A stretch of DNA of 64,000 nt. It comes from Pontederia crassipes (Eukaryota; Streptophyta; Magnoliopsida; Commelinales; Pontederiaceae). Made by a program: the position numbers and the translations under genes. Below the pieces are notes generated by a model. It had not been told where the DNA came from. It was given only the letters and a program-made list of their open reading frames with translations, and did no database searches. The DNA is taken from NCBI GenBank assembly GCA_030549335.1, contig CM060189.1, positions 53,376,953 through 53,440,952 of the forward strand. The letters are read 5' to 3'. Shown piece after piece: positions 1-13,233 of the stretch (position 1 is the first letter of the stretch; each line of letters starts with the position of its first letter).

Positions 1-1000
1 AATCCATTTTACGTGTTTGACAACATTGGCTGGAAACAGCTTCCCCCGGACCATAGGCATTGTATTGCGACATCAGAGTCTAGTGGGTTGGGTTGTGGCT
101 CTTGGACTCCTCTTTAGGTCCTCACTCTCAGACCAGCACATCTTTGAGCTACTGGCCATCCATGGGTGGATCACCCCTTTCAGGCCATATGCATCTAGGA
201 GAGATGGTTGGATTTGGATCTCAGAGAGGTTTTTGGCTCGCACCCTCTACCTTCGCTTCCTCCCTGAGAGGACAACTTCAACCACTTTTTTGGGCATATT
301 GCAGGTTTGTATGAAGATCCCATGTTCCACACAAAGTAAAGAACATCGCTTGGCTTGTGTGGCACGAGCAAATCCTTACAAGAGTCTACCGCAATAGATG
401 AGCGCCAACACCGGCAATTCATGCCCTTTACATGACGTACATTGTCATTTGTTCTTTAGGTGTTGTGACACATGAGGTATGGAGTCAGATGCACACCTCT
501 GGAGTCACCTTTTCAACGGCTAATGCCTTTCATAAGTCACTTAGAGCTCTTCAATGGTCATGGCAGCCAAAGGTGGAGATAACCACTACGACATTTTTAG
601 CAGTCACCTGGGCCATATGGTTCCAGGCTTACAGTGAAACAAGCTATCTTTCATGGTGCGAGATGTCATGAGAACATTGTTTACCATCTCATGGTTAGAA
701 ACTGGGGGTTTGGTAATTGGTTCATTGATTGTATATCCCTCTTTTTTATGTTTCTTTATAGAATACACATTTGTACAACAGTGACCTTTCGATATATAGT
801 GTCATGGATGGAACCATAACTCGGTGGTCATCCTTTTTCGTCTAAGAAAAATACTAGGATATTTTTCATGAAAGATCTATTTATTCTTGTGCTTTATTTT
901 CTAGAAATTCTGAATTGGAACCGTCTTTTCTACTTATACATGAAACCTTCATTATGGCCTAAGAACTTGTGCTGGCATGATATGACATGGTATGAGTGAC
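1..1000. other. Unassigned block, possibly a decayed coding or transposon fragment
   Basis: The first kilobase has more balanced base composition than the AT-rich DNA beyond it. It contains a 126-codon open frame (17-397, plus) and shorter ones to 819. None shows a domain I recognise, and the frames are broken by stops. It may be a transposon remnant lying in a long intron of the minus-strand RanBPM-like gene, whose last visible exon ends at 1900. I assign no function. Confidence 0.25.
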
Positions 1001-1899
1001 AATTGAATGATCAATCTTCCACACAAGTCACACAATTTGAGAAGAATCCCATACCCACACACATCTATTGAAATTATATGAGTGCAATAAAACAAATTTT
1101 CTGTTCGATTAATAGTTGGAAAACAAAGAAGCTTCTTTGGTTGATATTAGCAATCATGAACAAAATGTCTAAGAAGCATTCACTGAAAAAATATGTCTAA
1201 GAAGCAACTATACTCTTCTACTTTCTTATGTTTTATTACATCTCTATATTATGAAAGATAAGCTTGAATTCAGAGCAATAAGTAGCAGGTTGGAGGAAAA
1301 AAAGGCAATTTACATGTTGCCAGCTATGAAATCCAGAAACTAATGTCCGGAAGCAGGAGATGGCATCTATCAAGCCATATGGTTAAGACCACTATCAGGT
1401 ATCCATAGCAAGTACCGCCTTACTACTGGTACCCACCCCCTACACAACAATAGTATCTCACTAACAAAGTATCAAAGATAGTAAAAGAGAAATCTACAAA
1501 TTTAAATCATCAACCAACCTCACCATTTTTACGATAATCCATAAAAAAAAGGCCTTGTTCTTCCTCATTTTGTCCTCTATGTAGTAACCAAAAACGTTTC
1601 TCAGTAATACTTAGACAAGTTTCTCAGTAATATTTAGACATCACACTAAAGGGTAAGCCAAAAACTAGACTTCCTGAAGCGACCCTGATAAAGGAGATGG
1701 GTAGGCATGAAAATGCAATGAGTGCAGTAACATCTGCTATCTTTCTATTTCGAAAAAAAAAAATAATTTAGCGCATCATGTAATGAAATTTCAGATATTG
1801 CAATGTAAAAATCTGATGACAAATAATTCTTTTTTGAGGGGTATAAAACAAAATGTTGAATAGTGATGAAACTACATTATTAGTGAAATAGCAGCATAC

Positions 1900-4402
1900 T
1901 TTTCATTCAGACTGTGAACAGCAATCGTTGGAAAAAGTGGACCTATAATGTCTTTGGGCACAGTTCCAACAACATGACCATTCTTTCTGCAAGCAATAAG
2001 CAAAGACAAGTCAATACATACACAAGTTGATAGTCACATCTGCAGGAGAGTAGCCTCTTGCTTAACTATTTGCAAGACTAAGCCAAAAAACTGCAGAAAT
2101 AGCAGCAAATTTCATTTTGGCATAGCATAAATACATAGCACCAAGTAACAACGCTATAAAATTCAAATCAGCAAACATTAATGAAAACATATATCCAGAG
2201 GGTTGAGAAGCAAAATCCTAAACTCTCAGCTTACGTGAAGAATAACTCCTTTGATGCATAATTGATGCCGGCCCCAACAACATCATTAGCAGTAAATGTT
2301 GGACCAAAAGGTTCTCCTTTCCCCTGTCCTCTGTAAAGATATCCATCGTCTCCGTGATATCCACAGCTATTAACTTCCCAACTGCAAATAAATGCAGCAT
2401 GTTCACTGAACCAAACTACAAACTAGTTGCATGTAGGCATCAAAGAAGAGCTTATTATAACACAAGCATACTCTACGAAAGGTAGAACCAGATGAAAATA
2501 TAGCTGTACAGAAGAAGCAAAAAAATGAATAAAACATGTAAATGAAGCCACATTGTGTGAGCACTTTATCATCTAAATTTTTCATTTACAATACGGATTT
2601 GTCCTAGTTTATTCTTGCAAATACCTAATAAGCTTATGGTTCTCCTCCAGAAAATCATTAAGGAGAAAATATTTAATTTTCTATTTTGCAATCACAAGTT
2701 CAAATATCTCTATGCCAAAAACCCTGAAATGTCCGACCAACAAGTATTAACAAACTTCCAACAGAGAAATGAGCAACTTGAAAAATTCAATCCCATAGAC
2801 TGTCAGGAAATATGCGAAAAAGATAAGTCTACCTTCTAAGCAGACCACAGGAGTCCCTAAAGAGTACAGCCTAATCTGACATGCATAGAAATAACATCAT
2901 TAATGTTGTTAGGTCATTTTGAAAGAAAATCGTTAACATGCACTGTGTTGATCATTTGTCAAGATTGTTAATTTGCTTTGTCTTGATCATTTGTCTTATT
3001 GTAGAAGATCTTTTCTTTTAATGAAAAGCTTATATGGCACCACATATAAGGAAAACTGAAAATACAACAATTGAATTTCTACCTCTTTTCAGCATAACCT
3101 CGAGTAGGCAAAAATATAGTTTTTCATATTTAGTATGCATATGGCAGTCAATAAGAAAATTGAGCCAACTTTTTTTTAATCAAAGTAAGCATAAATGTAG
3201 CATGACTGCATGAGTTCTACACAAATGATAAATATTAGCTATTCCTCATGAAACTTGAGTGACCCAGAGATTATCCTTAATGTTGCACAAGTAATATATG
3301 ATGTTTGGAATGAGAAATGCATATGCACAAACATGTGGTCTATCATTTGCATGACTGTATGACATGGGTTGAATTACAATATTAAGTTTAAGAGAAAGCA
3401 AACTGCATCACTTGCTTACTAGGATTTACATAATGGTTCATGTTGTCCAGGGTCTTATGGAGAAGCAGAGCAAGACATGATGTGATTGAGAGAATCATTA
3501 TTGCTTCAATTACATTTGATGTAGGAAAATTTTCAAAGTTTCAAACTGCAATAAAACAATTACAACGCTATTAACGCAATAAGCAATTATCTGGCATGGT
3601 TTTCCTGAAACGTAGTGACAACATTAAGATCTTTCTTTGAAACGGAAGCACCCACAATCAATGAAAGAATTTAACATAGTTCAAGAAATATTCATGAATT
3701 CTAAATCCCGCTGATAGTTTATTTCATAATCCCTAATCCTGGAATTTTCGTTAGGCTTCAGCAAGTCTTTGAAACGGAAGCATCCACAATCAATGAAAGA
3801 AATTGACATAGTTCAAGAAATATTCATGAATTCTAAATCCCGCTGATAGTTTATTTCATAATCCCTAATCCTGGAATTTTCGTTAGGCTTCAGCAAGTCT
3901 TAAGGTAGATTGATGTCCTAGTTCGCATGAAATTCCATACGCCGCCTCAAGCTAACAAGATTTTGAGTACTAGCAGATGATGAACCAAGAAAACAAACAG
4001 AGATCTCGCTACTCACCCAGGTTGCCGCTGCATCTTGAAGTCGTGCCGAGTGAAGCCGATGGACATCTGCCCCTTCTCGCCGGCGTTGATCACAGTCATC
4101 TCGAAGTAGTAAACCAACCGCCGGGTAGGCGCTGGGCAATTCGCCTGGACGGCCCCGACGTCGTGCCCGTGCTGGTGGTTCCAGTTGTACTCCACAGACA
4201 ACTTGTCCGGGGAGACCACGTTGAAGAGGCCAGAGCTGTTGACGGTGTTGAGGTGCGACGGCTCCGGCTCCGCATCTATCCCCTCCGCCACGGACATCCA
4301 TTCCTCCTCCGACCGCCACCGCGATGCCAGGGCAAAGACGTCGACGGCGGGGGAATCGCGCCGCGGCGGCGACTCCAGCAGCATTGCCTGGTCGCTCACC
4401 AT
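1900..4402 (-). CDS. RanBPM-like SPRY-domain protein, 5' part only (exons 1-3)
   Basis: Plant homologue of Ran-binding protein M (RanBP9/10), the SPRY-LisH-CTLH-CRA scaffold of GID/CTLH-type ubiquitin ligase complexes. Three exons splice in frame: 4402-4017, 2381-2235 and 1986-1900. Every junction is GT-AG and the phases match. The start ATG at 4402 opens a GC-rich exon. The SPRY domain begins near residue 50 and spans all three exons. Its hallmarks are LVYYFEMTVINAGEKGQM, GFTRHDFKMQRQPGWE, a NSCGYHGDDG loop, and an exon 3 that runs from a KNG turn to GPLFPTIAVHS. These are typical of the RanBPM SPRY fold. The LisH, CTLH and CRA parts should follow, but no such exon is visible between 1899 and 1. 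Either the next intron runs past the window edge or the gene is truncated. Intron 1 (1635 bp) carries a tandem duplication. Family assignment is firm; completeness is unknown. Confidence 0.88.
3634..3897. repeat. 132-bp tandem duplication in RanBPM intron 1
   Basis: Two adjacent near-identical units, 3634-3765 and 3766-3897, both begin tctttgaaacggaagca and end in ttcagcaag. They differ at only a few bases, so the duplication is recent. It lies about 120 bp from the exon 1 donor and does not touch the splice site. Confidence 0.9.
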
Positions 4403-4792
4403 CGGAGCTCCTGCGAGATTTGAGGGGAAAAAAGGGAATCGAAATCCCCAAATCCGCTCGCGAACTTGATCTCGATCTCGAGGTCGAAAGCGCTCGAGAG
4501 ACGACGGCGAACCGAATTAGCAAGAAGCGAAACCAAATGGGGGCATCGTCGCCGGCCCGGTCACGTTAGCGTGGGATTTACTAAATGACTAAATTACCCT
4601 GATAATTTAGAGAAAAAAAGTGATCCATGTCAGGGTTACTACTGTCAATATGGTAAATTAACGCGCCGCCTCTGATAAATAGCTTCGTGGTCGTGGGAAG
4701 ATTTTTCACGGTATATAATTTCAGTATTGTTAACTGAAAATGTTATCATTTAAGGGGCATTTGTTTTGTACATAAATTTGAATGAAATAAAG

Positions 4793-5274
4793 TAGGGGTG
4801 AACCCTAAAATTCGACCCGACACTCAATCCGATCCGAACCTAATCCGATGGGGTTCGGGTCGGATACGGGTTGAGAAATTTTAACTCGAGTCGACCCGAT
4901 CCGATCCGATGATCCGACTTTTATTATTATTTTTTATTTTTTTTATTTTTTTACTTATTTTTAGTCCTGTAGGTGATTTAAAATGAAAAAATATTAAAAT
5001 AAATATTTTAATTATTAAAATAATGCTCAAATATTCAAAATGTATATTTTGTATTTTATAATAATTATTAATTAATTGTTTATATAAAATAAATATAAAA
5101 AGTAAGATAAACATTTTTAAAAAAAGAAAAAAGGGTGGTCGGGTGACCCGATCTGACCCGAACCGGTCGCGTTGGGTCAAATTTTCTGCCCCCAAGGGGT
5201 TTGACCCGACCGACCAAAATGTCGAGTTGGATTCGTTCACGGGTCAGGTTGGACCCGACCCGTGAACACCTCTA
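4793..5274. mobile_element. hAT-type non-autonomous element (MITE), 482 bp
   Basis: The ends are inverted: taggggtg at the left and cacctcta at the right. They continue into imperfect inverted stretches rich in cgacccg and gggtcgg. The element is flanked by a perfect 8-bp duplication, aaataaag, at 4785-4792 and 5275-5282. Eight-base duplications and a TAGGGGTG-like terminus are the hAT signature. The interior (about 4920-5130) is AT-rich and non-coding. Confidence 0.88.
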
Positions 5275-5282
5275 AAATAAAG

Positions 5283-8250
5283 TATAAAATATAATATTAT
5301 TGAAAAGGCAATTATATTTTTATTCTAACCTTATTTAATTTAAAAGGAATAAATTATAAATACATAATATCCTATAATTAAATTATTTTATTATAAATAA
5401 TTGGTATTTATTATTATAATAAGAATGATATAATAATAGATAGTTAGATAATAAAAAATAAAAATTGGTGAAAACGGAAAAACATTGAGAATATATATAT
5501 TCTATTATTAAGAATATAAATATCCTGCATGTGAGGATAAAAACGAAGGTTTCATGCTTTTCTATATAGTTTTTATGAAGACGATATTTGACCAAGGTAA
5601 TTCTATTATATATTGTATTTGATTATATTTTCACAATATCACTTTATTCCCTCATTTATTTTCTCACAAAAAAGGTTATTTGGTTTGAAAATAAATTCTG
5701 AAATATCGAGATATTCTTGAAATAAAGTTAAACAATCATTTTAATCATTACTTTTAACCCAAAAAAGAAAATATAGTTATTCTTGTCATTTATCATAATA
5801 ACTATATCATCATACTTTTTAATCATATTTTTATTTTAAATTTAATTGGCCTCCTACCAAGTAAAATTAGTACGAGACTCCTACCTATCGTATCAATCAT
5901 TAGATTTTGTTATTGATGATCGATCAATTAAAGCGTTATTCAAGTGGGCTTAAAAAATGGAGGTCAGTTTTTTTTTTCTCAAATTTCAACAATTTTTCTG
6001 ACATTGGTGTTTTTTTCCTATCACACGTGCACATCTCAAATTCATGATCTCCTCTCCTTCCTCTATGGCATAAGACTAGACTCGCCAAATCCATATGCAA
6101 CCACACGACGCTTGCCTAGCGCCCCCTCGATTTGAATGCTAGAGCTTGTCGTGGTGAAAATCACGATTGAAGATGAGGATGTGGTAGTCGCTGAGGAAAT
6201 GGAAGTCGGGGCTCCATGACCACATGAAGCGGAATCTCGATCGTAACTGAAAGACGAATATCACGAGACTAAAGAGAACGCTGATAAAGAAAGTGAGCAT
6301 GGTGAAAATGTCATTGGATGAGAACAGCAGACATATGAACAAGTACGCCATGATAACATATGTGTAATTGTTCAGAAGATAGCTTGGTTACGATCTTCAT
6401 TGTAAATTGAAGTTAGAGGACTTGATAGTTATCACACCCAAAGTTTGAGGATAACATAATTTACTCCTAGATGTATTGGTCTCTTTTCATATTTTATACA
6501 TGTTTGATTGTCACAACCCTATTTCTTTTAAAACAAAAAATAATTTCCATAATTAAAATCAATCCAAAATTAGGATTGGTTAAATCTAGTTAAAGTATGA
6601 AAGGAAATAAAAATATATATGGTTAAAAGAAGAGGAAAATGAGATAAGAAAAGTTTAAACGTAAATAAAAGGGTTCTTAGATAGGAGATGTGAAAAGAAG
6701 GAAAAATTAATTTCTAACTAAATTAGAAGTTAAAATTATAATAAGATTAGGGATTCAAAATTTAACCATAAGTTTAGGATATAAATGGTTCCAATGATAA
6801 TTGAAATAAAATTTTTATGTTAAAAAATATGTAGAAGATAAAATAATATTATTTTATTCTAAAAATTGAAAAAAACATAATTATTTAATTAATTTAAAAA
6901 TATAGGAATAATTATGCTTATGATAGATAGAATCTAAAAGGTAATTAGAAGAGGATTATAGATTAAGTTTAAAGTAAGATTAAATTTAGAACTCCTAATG
7001 AGACTTAAATAGGTATTTATAACTTAAAAAAATTTTAAAATAAAATATTAGTTTGAATCTAAAAAAACAAGAAATACTGATAGTAATTAATTATTTAACT
7101 GAAAATTTGTGAAAAATAAAAAAATATGAGCTAAGAGTTCTACTTACGTTATAACTTAGAGAGCATTTTTCATGTAAATAAGACTCCAAGTGTTTGAATG
7201 GAACTTTAAGTTCTTATTAGTTATCAAGAACTAATCGATTCGATAAAAGAATTTAGGTTTCGTGTTTTGATGAAAAATATAATAATGGAAATTTTAAAAG
7301 TTGATTTGATGGATAAGTTTAAGTGGATGTTTGAAGAAAAAATAAGAATTTAAAATGTTATTTTAATTTATCTTATAATTATCATTTAATATGATGTAAA
7401 AAATAGCTTAACAATAAATATTAACTATTTAACACAAAGTTATTCATTTTATTTTTTATTTTAAAATTCAGTATACTTATTTAATCATAAGTAATTAATA
7501 AATAAAATAAAATCTAATTAAGTAATAATATTTATTTATTATTTCACACTAGCTAAAAAAATAAACTAGTTAAAAAGCAGAAAAGTGAGTGGGAGATAGA
7601 ACTAATAAATGAGCGAGAGAAATACAAAAAATGAATAAAAAAATTTCAGTTGATTCAACCTCCAATGAGAACTTTCTAAGTTCTTGCATTTGGTAAGAAC
7701 TAATATGGAAGAATGTAAGTGTTGACTGGAATTAAAGTTCTACTTGGGCCCACAAAAAATTTATCGAATGTTTGGCAGAATTATTCGTAACGGGCAAGTT
7801 CTCGTCCATGTTTCAAGCGCTAAAGCCCAAATGTCTCTTCCAAATCATCATTCTTTTCTTTCCTTCCACATTTGTATTTTTTCTTCAACTCTGGCATGCG
7901 TTGTATTTCTCCTCGGCGCTCGTGCATGATTGCTTGATTGGTCATCTCCTTGTGGTTATTCCCTTTTTTATCAAAGGATGCTAGGCTCACTGACGGAAGT
8001 CTCATCATTCTCTCAAAAAAATCGCACGCAAATTCAAGAGTTCAAGTAGTTTTGTCGGAACAAGATATGTACGTAAAATACAGATTCACTTTTAAATGAG
8101 ATTTCTTAATAGAATAATTAAATTATCACAAGATTAACATATGGATATTGTTCTCGGATAATCCAACTATAGATTTATTTTTTCATGTTAAAAGCATGTC
8201 TGAATTAATAGAAAAGTTAGGATGAAGTCTCTAAAATCAACACCGGTTTT
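5283..8250. other. AT-rich intergenic DNA without a recognisable gene
   Basis: Nearly 3 kb of AT-rich sequence with many short homopolymers. A 70-codon minus-strand frame at 6139-6351 predicts hydrophobic segments, and short frames lie at 7744-8008. None matches a family I know or has splice or promoter context. A stretch near 6510 starting tgtcacaaccct resembles an LTR start, but no matching end was found. Confidence 0.5.
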
Positions 8251-8640
8251 TTTTTGTAAAGGTACCCGACCCAAGCTAGAAGAGCTTGGTTCTTTGATAG
8301 ATAGGATAAACCAGACACAACTTGTCCAAATCCAACCCAAATTTGGATGAACTTGGCCTAGTTCCAGATGATGTGTTCGAGTTCTTCCCTCGACAAAGTG
8401 TGAGTTTCAATTTTTATCGAATCAACACCACTTGAGTTCCTATCGTACTCAATTGGGTTACCATTAGTAGAAGCGAATAGGTATCGACTTGATCACACCT
8501 AGGCCGAGATACCTCAGACCCAGTCGGGGGTTTGGCTTGAAAATGTTAAAGTAGGGTTCTCCTGAGCTCGGCTCATGTCATGTGAAACCTGACTCAAGTT
8601 GTGGTAAGCCCGACCCCAATTTTGTTTGATGACTTGACAA
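8250..8640. repeat. LTR-like repeat fragment rich in cccgac/gagctcgg motifs
   Basis: A stretch less AT-rich than its surroundings, with repeated degenerate cccgacc, gagctcgg and cttgg motifs. The wording resembles the blocks at 42830-43260 and 59100-59330. It is probably a decayed piece of the same dispersed family, but the similarity is by eye and no ends could be set. Confidence 0.3.
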
Positions 8641-9612
8641 ATGATATTTTTGCTCCTGCATTGATTATTCTCTTTTAGAGATAAATAAATGATAAATTGA
8701 ATGTCCACCAAATTGATAAAGAATTTAATAAAATAATTACATATTATCATGATTAATGATCTTATTCATTATCGATTGATTCATTTGTTGAGACAAGAAA
8801 AATCATTGACTTAATGAAAACTACTTAGTCAAAGAAAATCAACTAGTCAAAACTCTATTTATCAAAGAAAATTCACATGTGGAAAATATATAAACATGTA
8901 AAGTTAAATTGCAAAAATTCACTTGCATTGGATAAAGAAGAAAGATCAATTGCATTGATAAATGTTCATCTACATTTGATGAAAAGTGAAGTTCAAGCTA
9001 TACATGTGATAAAGAATAGAAGGAATGATAATGATAAAGAATGAACAAAATAAAAAGAAAACAAAAAAATGTTATTTCATATTTTTATGATTATAGCATT
9101 TGGGGAGATAATGATTTTGATACAATATTAATCCTCATATATAAATTGAGTATTTTATACATGTGAGGTCATACTCATGATCTTAATCTTAAATTTTTTT
9201 ATGTGAGATGATGACTTTGATACAATATTAGTCCTCAATTATAAAAGTAAATGTATGGATGGAGGGAAAAAATGAAGACCGTGATAAAAATGATAGTTAA
9301 TATGGACACATTTCAAATTTTAGGAGGTGTTGTGGACATTTTATATTGCACAAAAATAAATAAGAGGAACAATGAAGAAAAACTTATATCATATTTAATG
9401 AGAATAGTTTTTTATATGTTTAAGTTGTGTACATTCTTAATTAATTTTAAGTTTTTTAAAAAAAATAAGTGTAACATATATGTATGTTAAGAATATAAAA
9501 ACATTAACAACTTAAGTTTTTAGGAAAATTGGTTAACACACCAAATTTTAACATGACATCTGAATTAGAAATTTTGAGTTTAAACCTCGTTAAGCACTTA
9601 TTAAAAAAGTAA

Positions 9613-9737
9613 TTTTTTCTTTTTATTGTCCACGTAGTGGACTGTATTAGTCTAAAGGTAGTTAAATCATGAAGTATTTTTCTCTCTTTATTGTCCATGT
9701 AGTGAACTATATTAGTCTAAGGGTAGTTAAATCATAT
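9613..9737. repeat. 65-bp tandem duplication in AT-rich DNA
   Basis: Two copies of a unit containing ttattgtccacgtagtg and tagttaaatcatg lie about 65 bp apart, with a few substitutions between them. The surrounding 8.7-10.8 kb is AT-rich and has no supported gene. A related phrase, gttaacacattaaatttt, recurs at 9530 and 10400, which suggests dispersed repeat fragments. Confidence 0.7.
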
Positions 9738-11190
9738 TCGGTTATATTTTTTATTTAAGTTGAAAGAGATGAGATGAAATAGTTAAGCCCTTCAAATAAC
9801 ACAATTTTCATTTCATCAAATTAGTGGAATGAGAAGAAATAAATAATTTTAGACTAAATTAACTCATATTTTATTATCAAATAAAATTATTTACCAAATT
9901 AAATCATTTCTCTTTCTCATATCTCTCATTGATGAATTATCTTTTCCTCTCGTATGAATATATATCTATTATTTTTTACTTTTTAAAATAGATGAATAAA
10001 ATTTTTTAAAAAATAATTAATATAAGAAAAATAGAAAAATAGGCAAAAAAATAAAAGAAAAAAATAAATAAGTGGTAAAGTGATAAATATTTACTGCACA
10101 TTAGATATTATAAATAGTTTATATATAATAAAAGATAAAAATAATTTTTTAGTAAATAAAACTTTCATTCCTTGTATTATCATTTTTTACAATTTATTAT
10201 CAAAATATGATATTTCTAATAACACACCACACTGTACCGGCTCATTTATCGCTACATCATCTCATCACATCCCTCCATTAGTTAATCGATAAATAGATCC
10301 TAAAATTATCAGCAACTCACATGCGAGGGAGAATGACAAAGATATAAAAATAATTATATTGCTCTTCCTAAACCTGGGTTTAGGCTTTTAAGAAAATTAG
10401 TTAACACATTAAATTTTAACAATACGTAATTGAGAATCTGTTGGGATTAGCTATCTACGCCATGATTATATATATGTGCATCATTAATAAAATACATCTA
10501 AACATATATTATTATAAAGTTTAAAATGGAGGCCCACCCCACCTCTATTTATTTTATTTCAAGGCCTATTATTTCGTTTGGTACCAACTCCCACACAGTA
10601 TGAATTTTTAACGTCTTAATTTACAACGATATTTATTTCATCACAACGATATTTATTTGATCAAATTCAAAATTGTTAATTTTATATTACTGCTAAGTTA
10701 TTGTATTTCACAAATGTAATCTAAGGCCTCAAACATAACCAAACCGTTCGGTCGCGGCTTGATATGTGCATATTTTATATCAATGACCAGTTTTTTTTGT
10801 TAATTATTTTTTTGCTATTCGATAACATATATACTCGAAGTCTTATTCTCTAACATTTATTTTGCTATTCCATCAGGTTACAGTGGAAACTCCAAAAAGG
10901 GGCCATGCAAGAAAACCATGGCCAAATAGACTAGTCAAGTTGTTGTCTTCAAATGGCAACTTGTTCTTGAAAAAGTTCACGTTGCAGTTAGGTCAAGGGA
11001 ACAGCCCAGGTGCCACCACAACGACACTACACCCCACTGCACCACGCATGTGCTTTAAAAAGTGAAAACCAAGCAAAGGCATTTTTTAAAAAAAAAGAAA
11101 AAAAGGCATATTACTCTTTTTGTAATTACAATTCATTCACCAATGAATGAATATCCACTTATCACTGCACAAGACAATTATGGAGTTATT
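9738..11190. other. Intergenic DNA, no supported gene
   Basis: AT-rich sequence with short spurious frames. The only segment of more balanced composition is 10870-11065. It has a 67-codon frame with no recognisable domain, start context or splice signals. I see nothing else to annotate here. Confidence 0.45.
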
Positions 11191-11194
11191 GTTG

Positions 11195-11580
11195 GATTAA
11201 TTTATTTTAGCAATTATCCTTCCGATCGAAAATAATTAAATTTTTAATCGTTTTGAGAGACAAGAGGCTCCCTTCCCCTCAAGAGGAAGGAGGCGGCGCC
11301 CCCCTTCTCCGACGCCGAAGACAAAATGAGAGGGGTGGCGCTCCTCCCTGTGCAATCACGAGAAGGGGAAGGGGGGAGGGGGGCAAGAAGGAGGGAGGAG
11401 GCAAACGGCCCTCCCCCTCTCCACCCTGTCGTTAGTCTTTTTTTAAAAAATATATATTATTTTTTAAATATTTTATATTTATTTTATTTTAAAAAATGAT
11501 AAGTTAATAAAAAGATTGAAAAATTGATTATTCTAAATTCCAATTTAAAAGGGTAGTTGCTGAAATAAATAAATAGTTAA
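11195..11580. mobile_element. Foldback-type element with GC-rich core
   Basis: AT-rich ends form an imperfect inverted repeat: attaatttattttagcaatt at the left, and a right end whose complement reads ttatttcagcaactaccctt. Between them is a purine-strand GC-rich core (about 11265-11430) of gaggggtgg and ggggaagggggg runs. The plan matches the elements at 12036-12708 and 19435-20022. No clean target duplication was found, so the ends are approximate. Confidence 0.5.
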
Positions 11581-12035
11581 ACGGTATTCTAGCCACAAAA
11601 AAAGAAGGATAAAATTGAGAAAGATGTTAAGGTTGGAGGATATTTAGTGAAATTTACCCAACAATTTTTAGAAGAGTAGATTAAGGACTAAAGTCACATT
11701 ACCCAATAATATATTAAGTTTTACTTATTTAATTGATTTTATAGTTAATTTAAATAACATTTCAAAGGTCAAATACAAAAAAATAAAATTAAAAAGATCC
11801 TTAAGTTATAATTTCACTTGTCACTTCTTTCACAAGCAATTTATATTATCATTTCATATATAATTTAATACAATATTATCTAAAATTATCTATAAAGAAA
11901 CGTTTCTTATATGTCTATGTTGATACTTGAATATTAATTTCATTGTAAAATCTTTATATTATACACACACAAACAATTGGGACAACGAAAATTTCTGTCA
12001 CACACACATGTCTCTTATTGGATGATAGAAATGGG

Positions 12036-12708
12036 TGTAAATTATGCGAATGATCCTTCAATTTTGAGTCAATTTTTAATTAGTCCCTCAATTTTAATTT
12101 ATAATCCGAACGTCCTTCATCTTTTATTTTCTTACACGCTTAATCCTCCTGACCGGTGATCATAGGTTCCCGTTTGCCTTACTTACGTGACCAACTTTCT
12201 CTCTCATCCACATCAGATTAAGTCGGCCATGTTATTATAAATATTTTAAAAAATAATAAAAAAAGAAGAGATTGTCCACGTTATTAAAAAAATTGAGTCG
12301 GTCCCCTCCTTCTCTCTCCCGTGCATGTGATGAGCTCGACCGGAGGGGGGCGGTCGCCCCCTCCCTCCCTCTCGTCGTGCGGGAGAGAGAAGGTCCGATC
12401 GAGCTCCGACGAGCTCGACCAGAGGGGGGCGGTCGCCCCCTCCCTCTCTCTCCCGTAACTCATTTTTTTAATTTTTTAATGACATGAACAACCTCTTCTT
12501 TTTTTTTTTAAAAAAAATTTTATAATGATGTGGTCGACTTAATTGGATGTGTATGAGAGAGAAAGTCGGAGGGAACTTGTGACCACCGGTCAGGAGGACT
12601 AAGCGTGCAAGAAAATGAAAGATGGAAGACGTTCTGATTATAAATTAAAGTTGAAAGACTAATTGAAAATCGACTCAAAGTTGGAAGACTATTCGTGTAA
12701 TTTACTCT
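12036..12708. mobile_element. Foldback / Mutator-like MITE with ~200-bp inverted ends
   Basis: About 200 bp at the left (from tgtaaattatgcgaatgat) is mirrored by the right end, whose complement reads gtaaattacacgaatagtc. The similarity continues through cttgcacgcttagtcctcc and a ctgaccggtg motif. The flanks are agaaatggg and ataaatggg, a 9-bp duplication with one mismatch, as expected for Mutator-like elements. The core is GC-rich and holds two tandem copies of a gagctcgacc plus ggggggcggtcgccccc unit. Short frames inside are not genes. Confidence 0.8.
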
Positions 12709-13194
12709 ATAAATGGGGGATGTGAGATGGTATTAGAATTTTTATTTTTTACTTTTATATCGGAGTTCCTATATAAGTTTCATCAGATGAAAGAAAACTG
12801 CAACCATCCGAAAACGTTACCAAATTTAAAATGAGCATCGTAAATTTGGTGTTTTTTTTATGCGTATTCCTCACTCTCCCTTTTTCACAACAATCTATAT
12901 TCAAAGATAAAGAGGATGATAAACTTTTTTTTATAATTTCAAAAGGCATATAACATTTAGCGTGAAAGTTATGAAAATTTAAACTCTTTCATCACTAAAT
13001 TCAAAATTTAAATTGGCTATCCAATAAAATCAATCGACCTCATCCTCCCATTTCCCATGAGTTAAAAGTTAAATTAGTAAAGATTGAATCACAGAATTCA
13101 TGAAAATTGTACTTTCCGAATTCGATTTTCTTATGCTTATTATTTTAATCAGCACATTATGGTCCGGAGTTGATACGAAAGAAAGGAAAAAGTC

Positions 13195-13202
<8 letters not shown>

Positions 13203-13229
<27 letters not shown>
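13203..13229. repeat. (AT)n microsatellite
   Basis: An uninterrupted run of about 13 AT dinucleotides. It has no adjoining gene feature. Confidence 0.95.

Positions 13230-13233
<4 letters not shown>

Noticed and set aside
3918-4569. Long alternative frames on both strands over RanBPM exon 1
   Set aside because: They are shadows of the GC-rich first exon. Only the 4402-4017 frame carries the SPRY start and joins the next exons.
6139-6351. 70-codon minus frame with hydrophobic segments
   Set aside because: It is in AT-rich DNA, where chance hydrophobic frames are common. No family recognised and no gene context.
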